From a virus: DNA of 40,679 nt. The notes under the pieces are model-generated. The model was not told the origin of the DNA. It did not search any database and saw nothing but the letters and a program-made list of their open reading frames with translations. Position numbers and translations under genes: made by a program. The DNA lies in IMG/VR virus record IMGVR_UViG_3300021964_007024, positions 1-40,679 of that record, one strand, 5' to 3'. Below are positions 23,719-31,806 of this stretch, piece after piece. How positions within the stretch are numbered: position 1 is the first letter of the stretch; each line of letters starts with the position of its first letter.

Positions 23719-24289
23719 CATAGATATAGACTTTATTGATAGAGATGAAGCATTAACACACTTTAAACATATCAAGGCTAAGCGTGTAGACGATGGAAAG
23801 ATTGTAAAACACAATACTGGTGTTTACATGCACGAGGTTCCATACGATCCTGAAAACAATCTCTGTTCAGTGCCGTATGACGAAGCAGAAGAACAGGGAT
23901 TATTCAAAATTGATTTTCTAAACGTAAATTTGTATAAAGGAATACGGAACGAAGAACATCTTACCCAACTCATGGAAAGGGAACCACTATGGGATCTACT
24001 AGAACAGGACGACTTCACCAACTTGCTCTTTCACGTAAACGGACATGGCCAAATCCTGCGAAAGTTAAAACCGACGAGCGTGCCGCAACTAGCAGCAGTG
24101 CTGGCGATGATAAGACCAGCAAAACGACATCTGACAGATCAGACATGGACGGACATTATGACAGAGGTATGGACGAAACCTAAGGGCGACGAATACTTTT
24201 TTAAGAAATCTCATGCAACTGCATATGCACTAGCAATAGTTGTTCAGATGAATTTAATCTGCGAACAAATTAGTTACGGATATCAATGA
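23711..24289 (+). CDS. Mini DNA polymerase III alpha-like (DnaE-like) protein
   Basis: A 192-aa protein that carries two motifs of the bacterial replicative polymerase DnaE/PolC. PDIDIDF at residues 2-8 is the catalytic Asp-x-Asp strand of the palm. FKKSHATAYALAIVVQMNL near 168-186 matches the conserved helix after the fingers (F-x-KSH-x-x-YA). About 160 residues separate them, versus several hundred in DnaE, so it cannot be a full polymerase. Related short proteins are conserved in T4-like marine phages and sometimes annotated as Pol III alpha. It might be a domesticated fragment acting with the phage replisome, possibly in nucleotide or DNA binding. Overlaps both neighbours. Confidence 0.75.
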   Translation: MPDIDIDFIDRDEALTHFKHIKAKRVDDGKIVKHNTGVYMHEVPYDPENNLCSVPYDEAEEQGLFKIDFLNVNLYKGIRNEEHLTQLMEREPLWDLLEQDDFTNLLFHVNGHGQILRKLKPTSVPQLAAVLAMIRPAKRHLTDQTWTDIMTEVWTKPKGDEYFFKKSHATAYALAIVVQMNLICEQISYGYQ

Positions 24290-24525
24290 CCAATTTTGAA
24301 TTTGAAGACTACCGAGAACCGCAAAAACCAAAATTAGGTGCTTGGCCGTTTTGGACTGTTCCTAAATTTTATGTGTTAAGTTATCTAATTAGGCTTGCTA
24401 TTTTTATAATTGTTATGCCTTACTTGTTTGGAGTTGTGCTCACACCCGTAGGACTTTTAATAAACTTCTTGTTAGTTGATTACTTTATATATCGTGGAAT
24501 TAAGACGGTTTACGGACTAGAGTAA
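24286..24525 (+). CDS. Small membrane protein
   Basis: A 79-aa protein with an acidic cytoplasmic-type N-terminus (about 1-25), then hydrophobic segments at about 28-52 and 54-70, indicating two membrane helices. No family recognised. It overlaps the preceding gene by 4 bases and its 3' end overlaps the converging gene by 26 bases. Confidence 0.7.
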   Translation: MTNFEFEDYREPQKPKLGAWPFWTVPKFYVLSYLIRLAIFIIVMPYLFGVVLTPVGLLINFLLVDYFIYRGIKTVYGLE

Positions 24526-24871
24526 TTGACTTTCTCTTTATTCTCTTAACAATAATATTGTTTAAACTAGTGATCGGACCTAACGTAACTGTAACATCTT
24601 TTGTTGTAAAATTACGTATAGCATGTTCAAATATATGGATTTCGTTGCGCAGAAATATATTAATAGGTATCTGTCTATTTGATTCCCACCACCATGCTTC
24701 TCCCAGTTCAAGAAACTTTTTCTTCGCAGTTTCTGTATCAATTAATTCATAGTCATAGAAACTGGTTACGTTGGCATCCTGATTGATTATTATGCCAACA
24801 AACTCCTTCTCAGCATGCGTTAAAACGCTGATAAATGGGAAATTCTGTTGTAAGTTTTCTGTTATTCTCAT
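24500..24871 (-). CDS. Conserved hypothetical protein
   Basis: A 123-aa soluble protein with a GEAWWWESNRQIPINIFL segment I recall from T4-like marine phages, conserved but unnamed. Predicted alpha/beta. It is a lone minus-strand gene. A TTGCAT/TATACT pair with an 18-base spacer lies just upstream on the minus strand and would start transcription only a few bases before the ATG, so the message would be almost leaderless. The promoter region is shared with the divergent late motif at 24873-24880. Confidence 0.75.
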   Translation of the reverse strand: MRITENLQQNFPFISVLTHAEKEFVGIIINQDANVTSFYDYELIDTETAKKKFLELGEAWWWESNRQIPINIFLRNEIHIFEHAIRNFTTKDVTVTLGPITSLNNIIVKRIKRKSITLVRKPS

Positions 24872-24872
24872 C

Positions 24873-24880
24873 GATAAATA
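24873..24880 (+). promoter_or_regulatory. T4-like late promoter motif for the virion protein gene
   Basis: GATAAATA on the plus strand, 24 bases before the ATG at 24904, with AAAGG in the leader. It overlaps a minus-strand TATACT (-10) for the divergent gene. Confidence 0.55.
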
Positions 24881-24903
24881 GTATAAAGGTTCATGTTAAG
24901 CAT

Positions 24904-25800
24904 ATGCAAATTAACTCAATATATTTATATCCAAATAGGTTGGATGTCTACACAAGTGACACGGCTTCTTGGACACCGGAGAGATTCAGAATGGTATATA
25001 ATCGCAATCTAAAGATTTATCGCGGCGTTGATAATCGGGTAGATCTACAACTTAGAAACAGTGATCAGAAAGCGTTTAACGCAACAGGTAGCACGATAGT
25101 TTTTAACCTCGTGAACGAAGAGAACAATGATCTTATTCTGCGCAAGGACTGCTCGGTAGACGATATCACAGTCGGAAGAGTGTATGTAAGTATCACTGAA
25201 GATGAAATGCTTGATATAGAACCAGGCTACTACACTTATAGTTTTCACAAGGAAACAAGATCAAACATTGATTCAACTGACTATAAAGTATTATCTAAAC
25301 TTCCTCTTTATATGGACAGCCAATACGGAGCCATAGGAAATATTGAAGTAATTGGTGGAATGGAGGGGAAACCATACGATACCAAAACTGTGGATACATT
25401 TAGAAAAATTACAAATTTTGATGTTCAAACACAGTCAGCAAGTGGACCACAGTTACAAAGCCCAAGACCAAATTTTGCCCAAAATTATAATACATCAGGT
25501 TATGAAGAATTTTTTATCAGTAGCCATATTGATGCGAACCCGAGAATGTCAACACCACAGAGTCTGCACACTTTCCAATTTTATTATAATAACTATGAAG
25601 GTGAGGTAATACTACAGGGAAGTTTGGGAGAAGGTGCAACACCAGTGGCAGGATCGTGGACAAATATAGAGACATTCAATATTACCACATCCAATTCAAA
25701 CGAATTCCATAATGTAATTGGCAAGTATAATTGGTTTAGAATCAAGCATACTCCGGACACAAATAACACAGGAACAGTTGACAAAGTATTATATAGATAG
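24904..25800 (+). CDS. Probable virion structural protein
   Basis: A 298-aa protein starting MQINSIYLYPNRLDVY, a pattern I recall from predicted structural proteins of T4-like marine phages. The N-terminal half is beta-rich (LKIYRGVDNRVDLQLRN, STIVFNLVNEEN) like immunoglobulin-type domains. The C-terminal third (FHNVIGKYNWFRIKHTP) resembles carbohydrate-binding or Ig-like decorations. The longer frame beginning at 24835 would cover the promoter and lacks a ribosome site. The late motif upstream fits a late structural role. The exact virion location is unknown. Confidence 0.7.
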   Translation: MQINSIYLYPNRLDVYTSDTASWTPERFRMVYNRNLKIYRGVDNRVDLQLRNSDQKAFNATGSTIVFNLVNEENNDLILRKDCSVDDITVGRVYVSITEDEMLDIEPGYYTYSFHKETRSNIDSTDYKVLSKLPLYMDSQYGAIGNIEVIGGMEGKPYDTKTVDTFRKITNFDVQTQSASGPQLQSPRPNFAQNYNTSGYEEFFISSHIDANPRMSTPQSLHTFQFYYNNYEGEVILQGSLGEGATPVAGSWTNIETFNITTSNSNEFHNVIGKYNWFRIKHTPDTNNTGTVDKVLYR

Positions 25801-25806
25801 TATAAT
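25778..25806 (+). promoter_or_regulatory. Perfect-consensus sigma-70 promoter, leaderless geometry for primase
   Basis: TTGACA (25778-25783), 17 bases, TATAAT (25801-25806): both boxes are exact consensus. Taking the last T of TATAAT as -7 puts +1 at base 25813, the A of the primase ATG. No ribosome site lies in the six bases between. The -35 lies inside the 3' end of the preceding gene. Confidence 0.75.
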
Positions 25807-25812
25807 ACTTGT

Positions 25813-26841
25813 ATGACTTTCGTGATAGACACATTCCGTTCGCTACTGCCTCCTCGAGCAAGATCTAACCCAAGTGGATGGACTTCGTTCAATGCACCCT
25901 GTTGCCATCATAGAGGGCATAATCACGATAAGAGAAAACGTGCAGGTGTAAGATTTGATACAGGTGTTGTATACAACTGTTTTAACTGTAAATTTACAGC
26001 AAGTTGGCAACCTGGTAGACAACTTTCAGAAAAATTTAAATCTCTTTGTAGATGGTTAGGAGCATCCGAAGATACTATCAACGGCATGATCTTTGAAGCA
26101 CTTAAAACAGAATCACTCGACTATGCCCCTAGAGAATCACAAATAAGAATTACATTTACAGAAAAGAAACTACCGGAACATAGCCTTGCAATATCAGAAT
26201 GGTTAGAAGTAGACTTTAAGGGTAATGATGTATTAGAACAGAATCTTGCCAAGGTAGTTGAATACATTTATGACAGAGGATTCGACCCATTGAGTAAAAA
26301 CTTTTATTGGACACCGCTCGAAGGGTATGCAGACAGAGTAATTGTTCCTTTTTACCATAATGGAAAGATTGTTGGTAATACAGCACGTAAAGTAAGAAGT
26401 GGAAGACCAAAGTATCTAAGTGATCATCATTCACAGTTTGTGTTTAATGTGGATGAACAAACTGAAGATCAAAAATATATTTTTGTAACAGAAGGTCCTT
26501 TTGATGCAATGTCAATTCATGGTGTTGCACTGTTGACCAATAATATATCTGAACAACAGTATAGAATTATACAAGGACTAGGACACGAAGTGATTGTTAT
26601 TCCTGATCAAGATGAAGCAGGACTACAATTAATTAACAAGGCTGTGGAATATGGATGGAGTGTTGCATTTCCTACATGGGGAGAGGATGTTAAGGATGTT
26701 GCAGATGCTGTCCAGAAGTATGGTAAACTATTTGTAACAGTCGATGCAATAAAAACTGCACAATCAGGATCCATTAAAATTAATATGGCCAAGAAAGAAA
26801 TGCAGAGAAAGTTGGAGAAACAAGATGTGGAAATGGTTTAA
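25813..26841 (+). CDS. 61: DNA primase gp61
   Basis: T4-type primase that makes RNA primers with the gp41 helicase. The zinc-binding region is at the N-terminus (Cys30, Cys31, His36, His38 and Cys56-x2-Cys59). The TOPRIM domain has TEGPFDA (226-232) and PDQDEAG (264-270), which coordinate catalytic Mg. The length of 342 aa matches T4 gp61. The C-terminal tail is Lys-rich. A consensus promoter abuts the ATG. The tiny 30-aa gene, DUF2061-like gene and carbamoyltransferase gene separate it from its partner gp41. Confidence 0.93.
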   Translation: MTFVIDTFRSLLPPRARSNPSGWTSFNAPCCHHRGHNHDKRKRAGVRFDTGVVYNCFNCKFTASWQPGRQLSEKFKSLCRWLGASEDTINGMIFEALKTESLDYAPRESQIRITFTEKKLPEHSLAISEWLEVDFKGNDVLEQNLAKVVEYIYDRGFDPLSKNFYWTPLEGYADRVIVPFYHNGKIVGNTARKVRSGRPKYLSDHHSQFVFNVDEQTEDQKYIFVTEGPFDAMSIHGVALLTNNISEQQYRIIQGLGHEVIVIPDQDEAGLQLINKAVEYGWSVAFPTWGEDVKDVADAVQKYGKLFVTVDAIKTAQSGSIKINMAKKEMQRKLEKQDVEMV

Positions 26842-26917
26842 AGAAAAATATTATGCATGGAAGGTGCGTAAGAAGATAAAAAAACTAAGGGAAAAGGATC
26901 CTTTTATATACAAATAA
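26825..26917 (+). CDS. Very small basic protein (30 aa)
   Basis: Starts MWKWFKEKYYAWKVRKK and ends DPFIYK. It is strongly basic with several Trp and Tyr. I recall near-identical tiny ORFs in T4-like marine phages, which supports it being real. It overlaps the primase 3' end by 17 bases in another frame. It may bind nucleic acid or membrane; function unknown. Confidence 0.55.
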   Translation: MWKWFKEKYYAWKVRKKIKKLREKDPFIYK

Positions 26918-26951
26918 GAATGGGTATGTCAGATAAGAATGGGTATGTCAG
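26914..26951 (+). repeat. Perfect 19-bp tandem duplication
   Basis: ATAAGAATGGGTATGTCAG occurs twice in a row (26914-26932 and 26933-26951). It duplicates the start-codon region of the next gene: the copy-1 ATG at 26920 runs into a stop after 12 codons, whereas the copy-2 ATG opens the full frame. Because 19 is not a multiple of three, only one copy can be in frame. It looks like recent replication slippage. Confidence 0.85.
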
Positions 26952-27178
26952 AGTTTAGGCAGGGTATATTTAATTTATTAAAAAGAATAATAGGCGGCAG
27001 CAGTGCTGTCCTTGCCGTAGTATATACTATTGGCCATATTGTTATTGCGATGATTTGCAATAACTTTATCACCGGAGCATCATTTGAATTAGCAGCGATA
27101 GATGCAGTGGTAGAACCAATGATTAACGGTGTATGGTTTTACATTTTACATAAAGGTTATAAAAAGTTTACAGCATGA
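26945..27178 (+). CDS. Small membrane protein, DUF2061-like architecture
   Basis: A 77-aa protein (79 aa from the ATG at 26939) with a basic N-terminus, a hydrophobic helix at about 20-42 and another at about 50-68, ending WFYILHKGYKKF. This resembles the layout of DUF2061 proteins (compare 3298-3507), but the family match is uncertain. The start lies in the duplicated 19-bp repeat, so two ATGs six bases apart are possible; I choose the second arbitrarily. It overlaps the carbamoyltransferase start by 4 bases. Confidence 0.65.
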   Translation: MSEFRQGIFNLLKRIIGGSSAVLAVVYTIGHIVIAMICNNFITGASFELAAIDAVVEPMINGVWFYILHKGYKKFTA

Positions 27179-28647
27179 TAACATGGGGAATTTCAGCAAA
27201 CAGCCACGACGGCTCACTAGCAGTGTTTGATAACAATGAATTGGTATTTGCCAGCCATACTGAGCGTTTCAGTGGACTTAAAAATGATCCTCATCTTAAC
27301 AAGGAAATACTTGAATATGCACGACAATGGGGCGAACCCAACGAAGTTGTTTGGTATGAAAAGCCTTTTAAGAAAACTGTCCGACAACTAGTTGCAGGAC
27401 AAGGGTGGAACTGGAACGAAAATAATATTAAAACTTATCTGCGTAATTATAAAATTAATGCACCCATAAGTTACAGTAACCACCATGAAAGTCATGCAGC
27501 CGCAGGTTATTATACGAGCAAGTTTCGTGATGCAACAATACTGTGCATAGACAGTATAGGAGAGTTTGAAACTCTTACAATATGGGAAGGCAAGGACGAC
27601 AAGATAAACAAGGTGTTTACACAGGGCTATCCACACAGTGTAGGACTATGGTATAGTGCAATGACACAGCGTGTTGGACTAAAGCCCAACGAGGACGAAT
27701 ACATACTCATGGGCATGGCAGCATATGGCGATACTAGAAAACACTATCATCACATGCGTGAAACATTCTTTGAATTAGGTCCACACGAGCATTGGACATT
27801 TCCTGATGTTAGATTTAAGAGTAATTTACACAGAGGATGTAAATGGTATCTTGAAGGATATACTAGATGGACTGACAAATTGAATATCGCCGCAGCAACT
27901 CAATCCATTTACGAGGATATACTTGTAGGACTAGTAGAATATTGTAGTAGGACTTATAAGAGCAAGAACTTAATAATCATGGGAGGGTGTGCATTAAACT
28001 GTAAAGCAAATAGCAAGGCATATAGTTACTATGATAATGTATGGATCATGCCTAATCCGGGAGATGCCGGTTCAAGCATTGGTGCAGTATTGGCCAAGAA
28101 GCAAAAACACATCGAATGGAAGAGTCCTTACTTGGGTTATAATATCGAAGGAGAATACCCTGTGGATGATCTATTCCGTGAACTGAAGGACAATGGTATT
28201 GTCGGTGTTGCAAATGGTAAAGCAGAGTTCGGTCCAAGAGCATTGGGCAATAGGAGTTTACTTGCTGATCCAAGAGGCAAGAACATGAAGGACTTAGTGA
28301 ACACTGTTAAGAAAAGACAGAAGTATCGTCCGTTCGCTCCTGCTATTTTGAAAGAGCATGCTGAAGAATACTTTTATGGTGATGTTGGACCATACATGCA
28401 GTTTACGGCAAAGTGTAGAAAACCCGATGAGTTTCCTGCCATTGTTCATGCTGACGGAACTAGCAGAGTCCAAACAGTTGGTAATAACGATAACACAGGA
28501 TTAAGAGAACTATTAGAACGTTGGTATGCCAAAACAGGATGCCCTATGTTGTTAAACACAAGTTTAAACATTAAAGGAAAACCAATGGTTAATAACGAAA
28601 AGGATGCAAAAAAGTTTGCTCATAAGTATGGTGTGAGTGTATACTAG
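27175..28647 (+). CDS. NodU/TobZ-type O-carbamoyltransferase
   Basis: A 490-aa full-length carbamoyltransferase. These use carbamoyl phosphate and ATP to carbamoylate hydroxyls through a YrdC/Kae1-like core plus a C-terminal domain. Visible: GISANSHDGSLAVF at the N-terminus (His11 and Asp12), HHESHAAAGYY with metal-binding histidines (103 on), MGGCALNCKAN, GDAGSSIGAVL, and the C-terminal EFGPRALGNRSLLADPR. The acceptor is unknown. A sugar of the nearby glycan cluster or a hydroxymethylated base in phage DNA are the two obvious choices. It lies between primase and helicase, in the same operon direction. Confidence 0.9.
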   Translation: MITWGISANSHDGSLAVFDNNELVFASHTERFSGLKNDPHLNKEILEYARQWGEPNEVVWYEKPFKKTVRQLVAGQGWNWNENNIKTYLRNYKINAPISYSNHHESHAAAGYYTSKFRDATILCIDSIGEFETLTIWEGKDDKINKVFTQGYPHSVGLWYSAMTQRVGLKPNEDEYILMGMAAYGDTRKHYHHMRETFFELGPHEHWTFPDVRFKSNLHRGCKWYLEGYTRWTDKLNIAAATQSIYEDILVGLVEYCSRTYKSKNLIIMGGCALNCKANSKAYSYYDNVWIMPNPGDAGSSIGAVLAKKQKHIEWKSPYLGYNIEGEYPVDDLFRELKDNGIVGVANGKAEFGPRALGNRSLLADPRGKNMKDLVNTVKKRQKYRPFAPAILKEHAEEYFYGDVGPYMQFTAKCRKPDEFPAIVHADGTSRVQTVGNNDNTGLRELLERWYAKTGCPMLLNTSLNIKGKPMVNNEKDAKKFAHKYGVSVY

Positions 28648-28680
28648 TAGAATAATTATGTATAAAGGTAAAAGAAATTA

Positions 28681-30117
28681 ATGGCTGAAAAGAATTACGA
28701 TTACGAAGTCCAAAAAGTATATTTGGAAATGATGCTAAGTGATGCAGAAACATTTGTGCGTTGCCAAGGTATTTTTGATCATACTTTGTTTGACAGAAAA
28801 TTACAAGATGCTGCACAGTTTGTTAACGAATACACAAAGCAGTATAGTGTAATGCCGGACTACGAAACTGTAAATGCAAGTTGTAGAACCGATCTTAAGA
28901 AGCCACAGGATATTAAGGAAGGCCACATGCAGTGGCTAATGGATGACTTTGAAAGTTTTACAAGACACAAGGCACTAGAACGTGCAATTATCAATTCAGC
29001 AGACTTGTTAGAAAAAAATGACTATGGACAAGTAGAAGCCATGGTTAAGGAAGCAGTGCAAATTGGGTTAGCAAGAGACATGGGAACAGATTACTTTGCA
29101 GATCCTAAAGCAAGGCTAATGGGATTAAAAGACAAAAATGGACAGGTTAGCACTGGTTGGGAAAGCATGGATAGAAAACTATTCGGCGGATTCAACAGAG
29201 GTGAATTAAACATTTTTGCAGGCGGGTCGGGTGCAGGTAAATCCTTATTCCTTGCAAACTTAGGTGTTAACTGGGCACTACAGGGATTAAATGTTGTATA
29301 CCTAACACTTGAACTTAGTGAACAATTAGTTAGTATGCGTATCGATAGTATGACCACAGGTATTACCACAAGAGACATCTTTAAGAACATAGATGATGTT
29401 GAAATGAAGGTTAAAATGATCGGAAAGAAAGCAGGAGCATTCCAAGTCAAATATATGCCAAGTGGTAAGACTGCAAATGATATTCGTGCATACTTGAAAG
29501 AATTTGAAATTAAAACGGGTAAGAAGATTGATGTATTGCTAGTAGATTACTTGGACTTGTTAATGCCAGTAGGTAAGAGAATTAGTGCAGAAAACTTATT
29601 TGTTAAGGACAAGTATGTATCAGAAGAGTTACGTAACCTGGCAATGGAACTACAGTGTGTATTTGTAACAGCGGCGCAGTTAAACAGGGGCGCAGTTGAA
29701 GAAGTAGAATTTGATCATTCGCATATCTCGGGCGGACTGAGTAAGATCCAAACAGCGGATAATGTTATTGGTATCTTTACAAGTCGTGCTATGCGTGAGC
29801 GTGGACGCTATCAACTACAGTTAATGAAAACAAGAAGTAGTTCAGGTGTAGGACAAAAAGTAGACTTAGAATTTAATGTTGAAACTCTTAGAATTAGTGA
29901 TCTGGATGAAGATGAGCAAGAGTCAACAAACGGAGCGAACAGAGGCAGTAGCAGTATTATAGATTCAATTAAGAGAAAAACAGAAGTTCAAGGCACACAA
30001 GAATCCAGTGATGATCCTACACAAGGAGTATCGGTTGGTAAAATCAAAGGCAAAGTAGAGTCAACAAAGTTGCGTGAGATTTTAAACAACATGGGTTCCG
30101 ACGATGCAGAATACTAG
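28681..30117 (+). CDS. 41: Replicative helicase gp41 (DnaB-like)
   Basis: Hexameric 5'-to-3' helicase of the phage replisome, partner of primase gp61. Residues 1-160 are the N-terminal domain. The RecA-like motor follows with Walker A GGSGAGKS (181-188), Walker B DVLLVDYLDLL, and the DnaB-family segments LTLELSE and VTAAQLNRG. The length of 478 aa matches T4 gp41 (475). An AAAGG-type site precedes the ATG. The next gene overlaps its 3' end by 14 bases. Confidence 0.94.
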   Translation: MAEKNYDYEVQKVYLEMMLSDAETFVRCQGIFDHTLFDRKLQDAAQFVNEYTKQYSVMPDYETVNASCRTDLKKPQDIKEGHMQWLMDDFESFTRHKALERAIINSADLLEKNDYGQVEAMVKEAVQIGLARDMGTDYFADPKARLMGLKDKNGQVSTGWESMDRKLFGGFNRGELNIFAGGSGAGKSLFLANLGVNWALQGLNVVYLTLELSEQLVSMRIDSMTTGITTRDIFKNIDDVEMKVKMIGKKAGAFQVKYMPSGKTANDIRAYLKEFEIKTGKKIDVLLVDYLDLLMPVGKRISAENLFVKDKYVSEELRNLAMELQCVFVTAAQLNRGAVEEVEFDHSHISGGLSKIQTADNVIGIFTSRAMRERGRYQLQLMKTRSSSGVGQKVDLEFNVETLRISDLDEDEQESTNGANRGSSSIIDSIKRKTEVQGTQESSDDPTQGVSVGKIKGKVESTKLREILNNMGSDDAEY

Positions 30118-30346
30118 TGTAATTCTATATCAGTGGAAGCCTGAAAATCAACCGCAAGATTACCTAGACATAGATTGGCCTTTAATCCACAAGGAGTGCG
30201 GTATTGAGCATATTGAATGGATTAACAATCAGGATACTACCAAGTGTCAACTTTCATTAGAACTGTTTGATGGCGGACGTCGACTAATTGTAGAATTTTT
30301 TGATCAAACATTACTCACCACTTACCATTTAATGTGGGCTAAATAG
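30104..30346 (+). CDS. Small conserved hypothetical protein
   Basis: An 80-aa acidic protein rich in Trp and Ile (VILYQWKPENQPQDYLDIDW, then HIEWIN, and a strand SLELFDGGRRLIVEFFD). It is predicted beta-alpha and reminiscent of small marine T4-like phage ORFs found after gp41. It overlaps gp41. Function unknown. Confidence 0.7.
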   Translation: MQNTSVILYQWKPENQPQDYLDIDWPLIHKECGIEHIEWINNQDTTKCQLSLELFDGGRRLIVEFFDQTLLTTYHLMWAK

Positions 30347-30350
30347 TAGT

Positions 30351-31064
30351 ATGCGCATTAAAGACCTACTATTCGAACAGGCAGATTTTGTTACAGTCAA
30401 TCGTAGATTGAACCCAAAACTATGGGATAAGGACACACTTAAACCTGAAATTAAAACACAACTCGTAAAGATTGCTGAAGTGTTTGAGGAATTTATCGGA
30501 ATCGATATTGAAGTTGTTGATTATACAATTACAGGGTCAAATGCAAACTATATGTGGACTGAATACAGCGATCTAGATCTACACATAATAGTAAAGGGCA
30601 TGCCGGACGAAAAGGAACGCGAACTTTATAACGCAAAGAAAGCATTATGGTCGGAAGAACACAACATTACCGTAAAGGGTCTGCCCGTAGAGTGCTACGT
30701 GCAAGGACAAGAAGAAGAACATCATTCAACGGGTGTATACAGCATACTGGCAGATCAATGGATAGAAAAACCCAAGAAGGTCAAACCCAAGATTGACGAT
30801 GCAGCAGTAAAGGCAAAAAAGAACAGTTTACATCACGATATTGAAACTGCGCTACTTAGTAAGGATATTACAAAACTAAGAGCAGTGAAACAAAAAATTT
30901 CACAAATGCGTAAAGCAGGATTAGAAAAAGCGGGCGAGTGGTCAACAGAAAATCTTGTATTCAAAATTCTTAGAAATCTAGGAATGATTGATAAACTAAC
31001 ACAAGAAATTCGTGACCTCGAAGATGAGGAATTAAGCCTTGAAACCGCACAAGTCCTATCATAA
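30351..31064 (+). CDS. Predicted nucleotidyltransferase (Pol beta-like fold)
   Basis: A 237-aa protein. The G-S-x(n)-D-x-D signature of the polymerase-beta nucleotidyltransferase superfamily is present as TGSNANYMWTEYSDLDLHIIV (about 62-82), with Asp76 and Asp78 in DLDLH and a further acidic/Cys strand PVECYVQG. The C-terminal half is a charged coiled-coil-like helix. Conserved in marine T4-like phages; substrate unknown. A TAAATA-like motif (GCTAAATA at 30338-30345) sits five bases before the ATG, similar to the leaderless late sites. Confidence 0.75.
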   Translation: MRIKDLLFEQADFVTVNRRLNPKLWDKDTLKPEIKTQLVKIAEVFEEFIGIDIEVVDYTITGSNANYMWTEYSDLDLHIIVKGMPDEKERELYNAKKALWSEEHNITVKGLPVECYVQGQEEEHHSTGVYSILADQWIEKPKKVKPKIDDAAVKAKKNSLHHDIETALLSKDITKLRAVKQKISQMRKAGLEKAGEWSTENLVFKILRNLGMIDKLTQEIRDLEDEELSLETAQVLS

Positions 31065-31806
31065 AATTCTCTGCATTGGTTGCAGTCATGCCTCGACAGC
31101 ATTTACAAAACATCCTTGGCCCTATTGGATAGCAAAAAATTTAAATGCAAAATTTGATGTTCTTGCAAGTCCTGGTGCAGGTATACAAATCTGCGTTGAC
31201 AAACTTGCACTTAAACTTTCTCAAGCACAATATGATTTAATTTTATTTCAAACTCCGCATGAATTAAGATTGGCAATAGGAATGAACTATGATCCTAAGC
31301 ATGATACAAGTAATGAAAATCATACGTGGGAAACCAATGGAAATAAAATAGGAGAACATTTTGTAATGGGGTTGAATCCTAGTAATAATGTTCGCGCCAT
31401 GAATAAATTCTTTGGTGGATATAATTTAAAATTGTATAAACATTTTAATAGATGGTATAACCAATATGTGGCTGACAATACCTATGAAATAAATGTTAAA
31501 TTTTTGCAGCAGATATGGACCGTGCAAAAATTATGTGAACAACACGACACACCCTACAAAATATTTCATTGGCACGAAAATACTGAGATTAATACAAACC
31601 TATATGCAAGTTGGGAGAAATTGATTAGTCATGAACACATTTTAAAAGGAAATGTTGTCGATTATCTTAACGAAAATAACATGGCAACAATAGGTGCAGT
31701 CGCTTCTCAATACTCTGATGACAAGTATCATCTTAATGATATTGGATCGGAAAAAATCGTTACTGATTTTATTCTTCCGCAAATGGATTTACAAAAAATT
31801 TCTTGA
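31039..31806 (+). CDS. SGNH-like hydrolase or esterase, TTG start
   Basis: A 255-aa protein. The opening CIGCSHAST places a Ser/His block I, near GDS-type active sites, close to the N-terminus. The C-terminal DKYHLNDIGSEKI gives the Asp228-x2-His231 pair typical of SGNH hydrolases. Such enzymes remove or add acyl groups on sugars. The start is TTG at 31039, with TGAGG upstream; no ATG exists near the N-terminus. It overlaps the nucleotidyltransferase gene by 26 bases and converges on the 2OG oxygenase gene by 18 bases. Confidence 0.65.
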   Translation: MKPHKSYHKILCIGCSHASTAFTKHPWPYWIAKNLNAKFDVLASPGAGIQICVDKLALKLSQAQYDLILFQTPHELRLAIGMNYDPKHDTSNENHTWETNGNKIGEHFVMGLNPSNNVRAMNKFFGGYNLKLYKHFNRWYNQYVADNTYEINVKFLQQIWTVQKLCEQHDTPYKIFHWHENTEINTNLYASWEKLISHEHILKGNVVDYLNENNMATIGAVASQYSDDKYHLNDIGSEKIVTDFILPQMDLQKIS

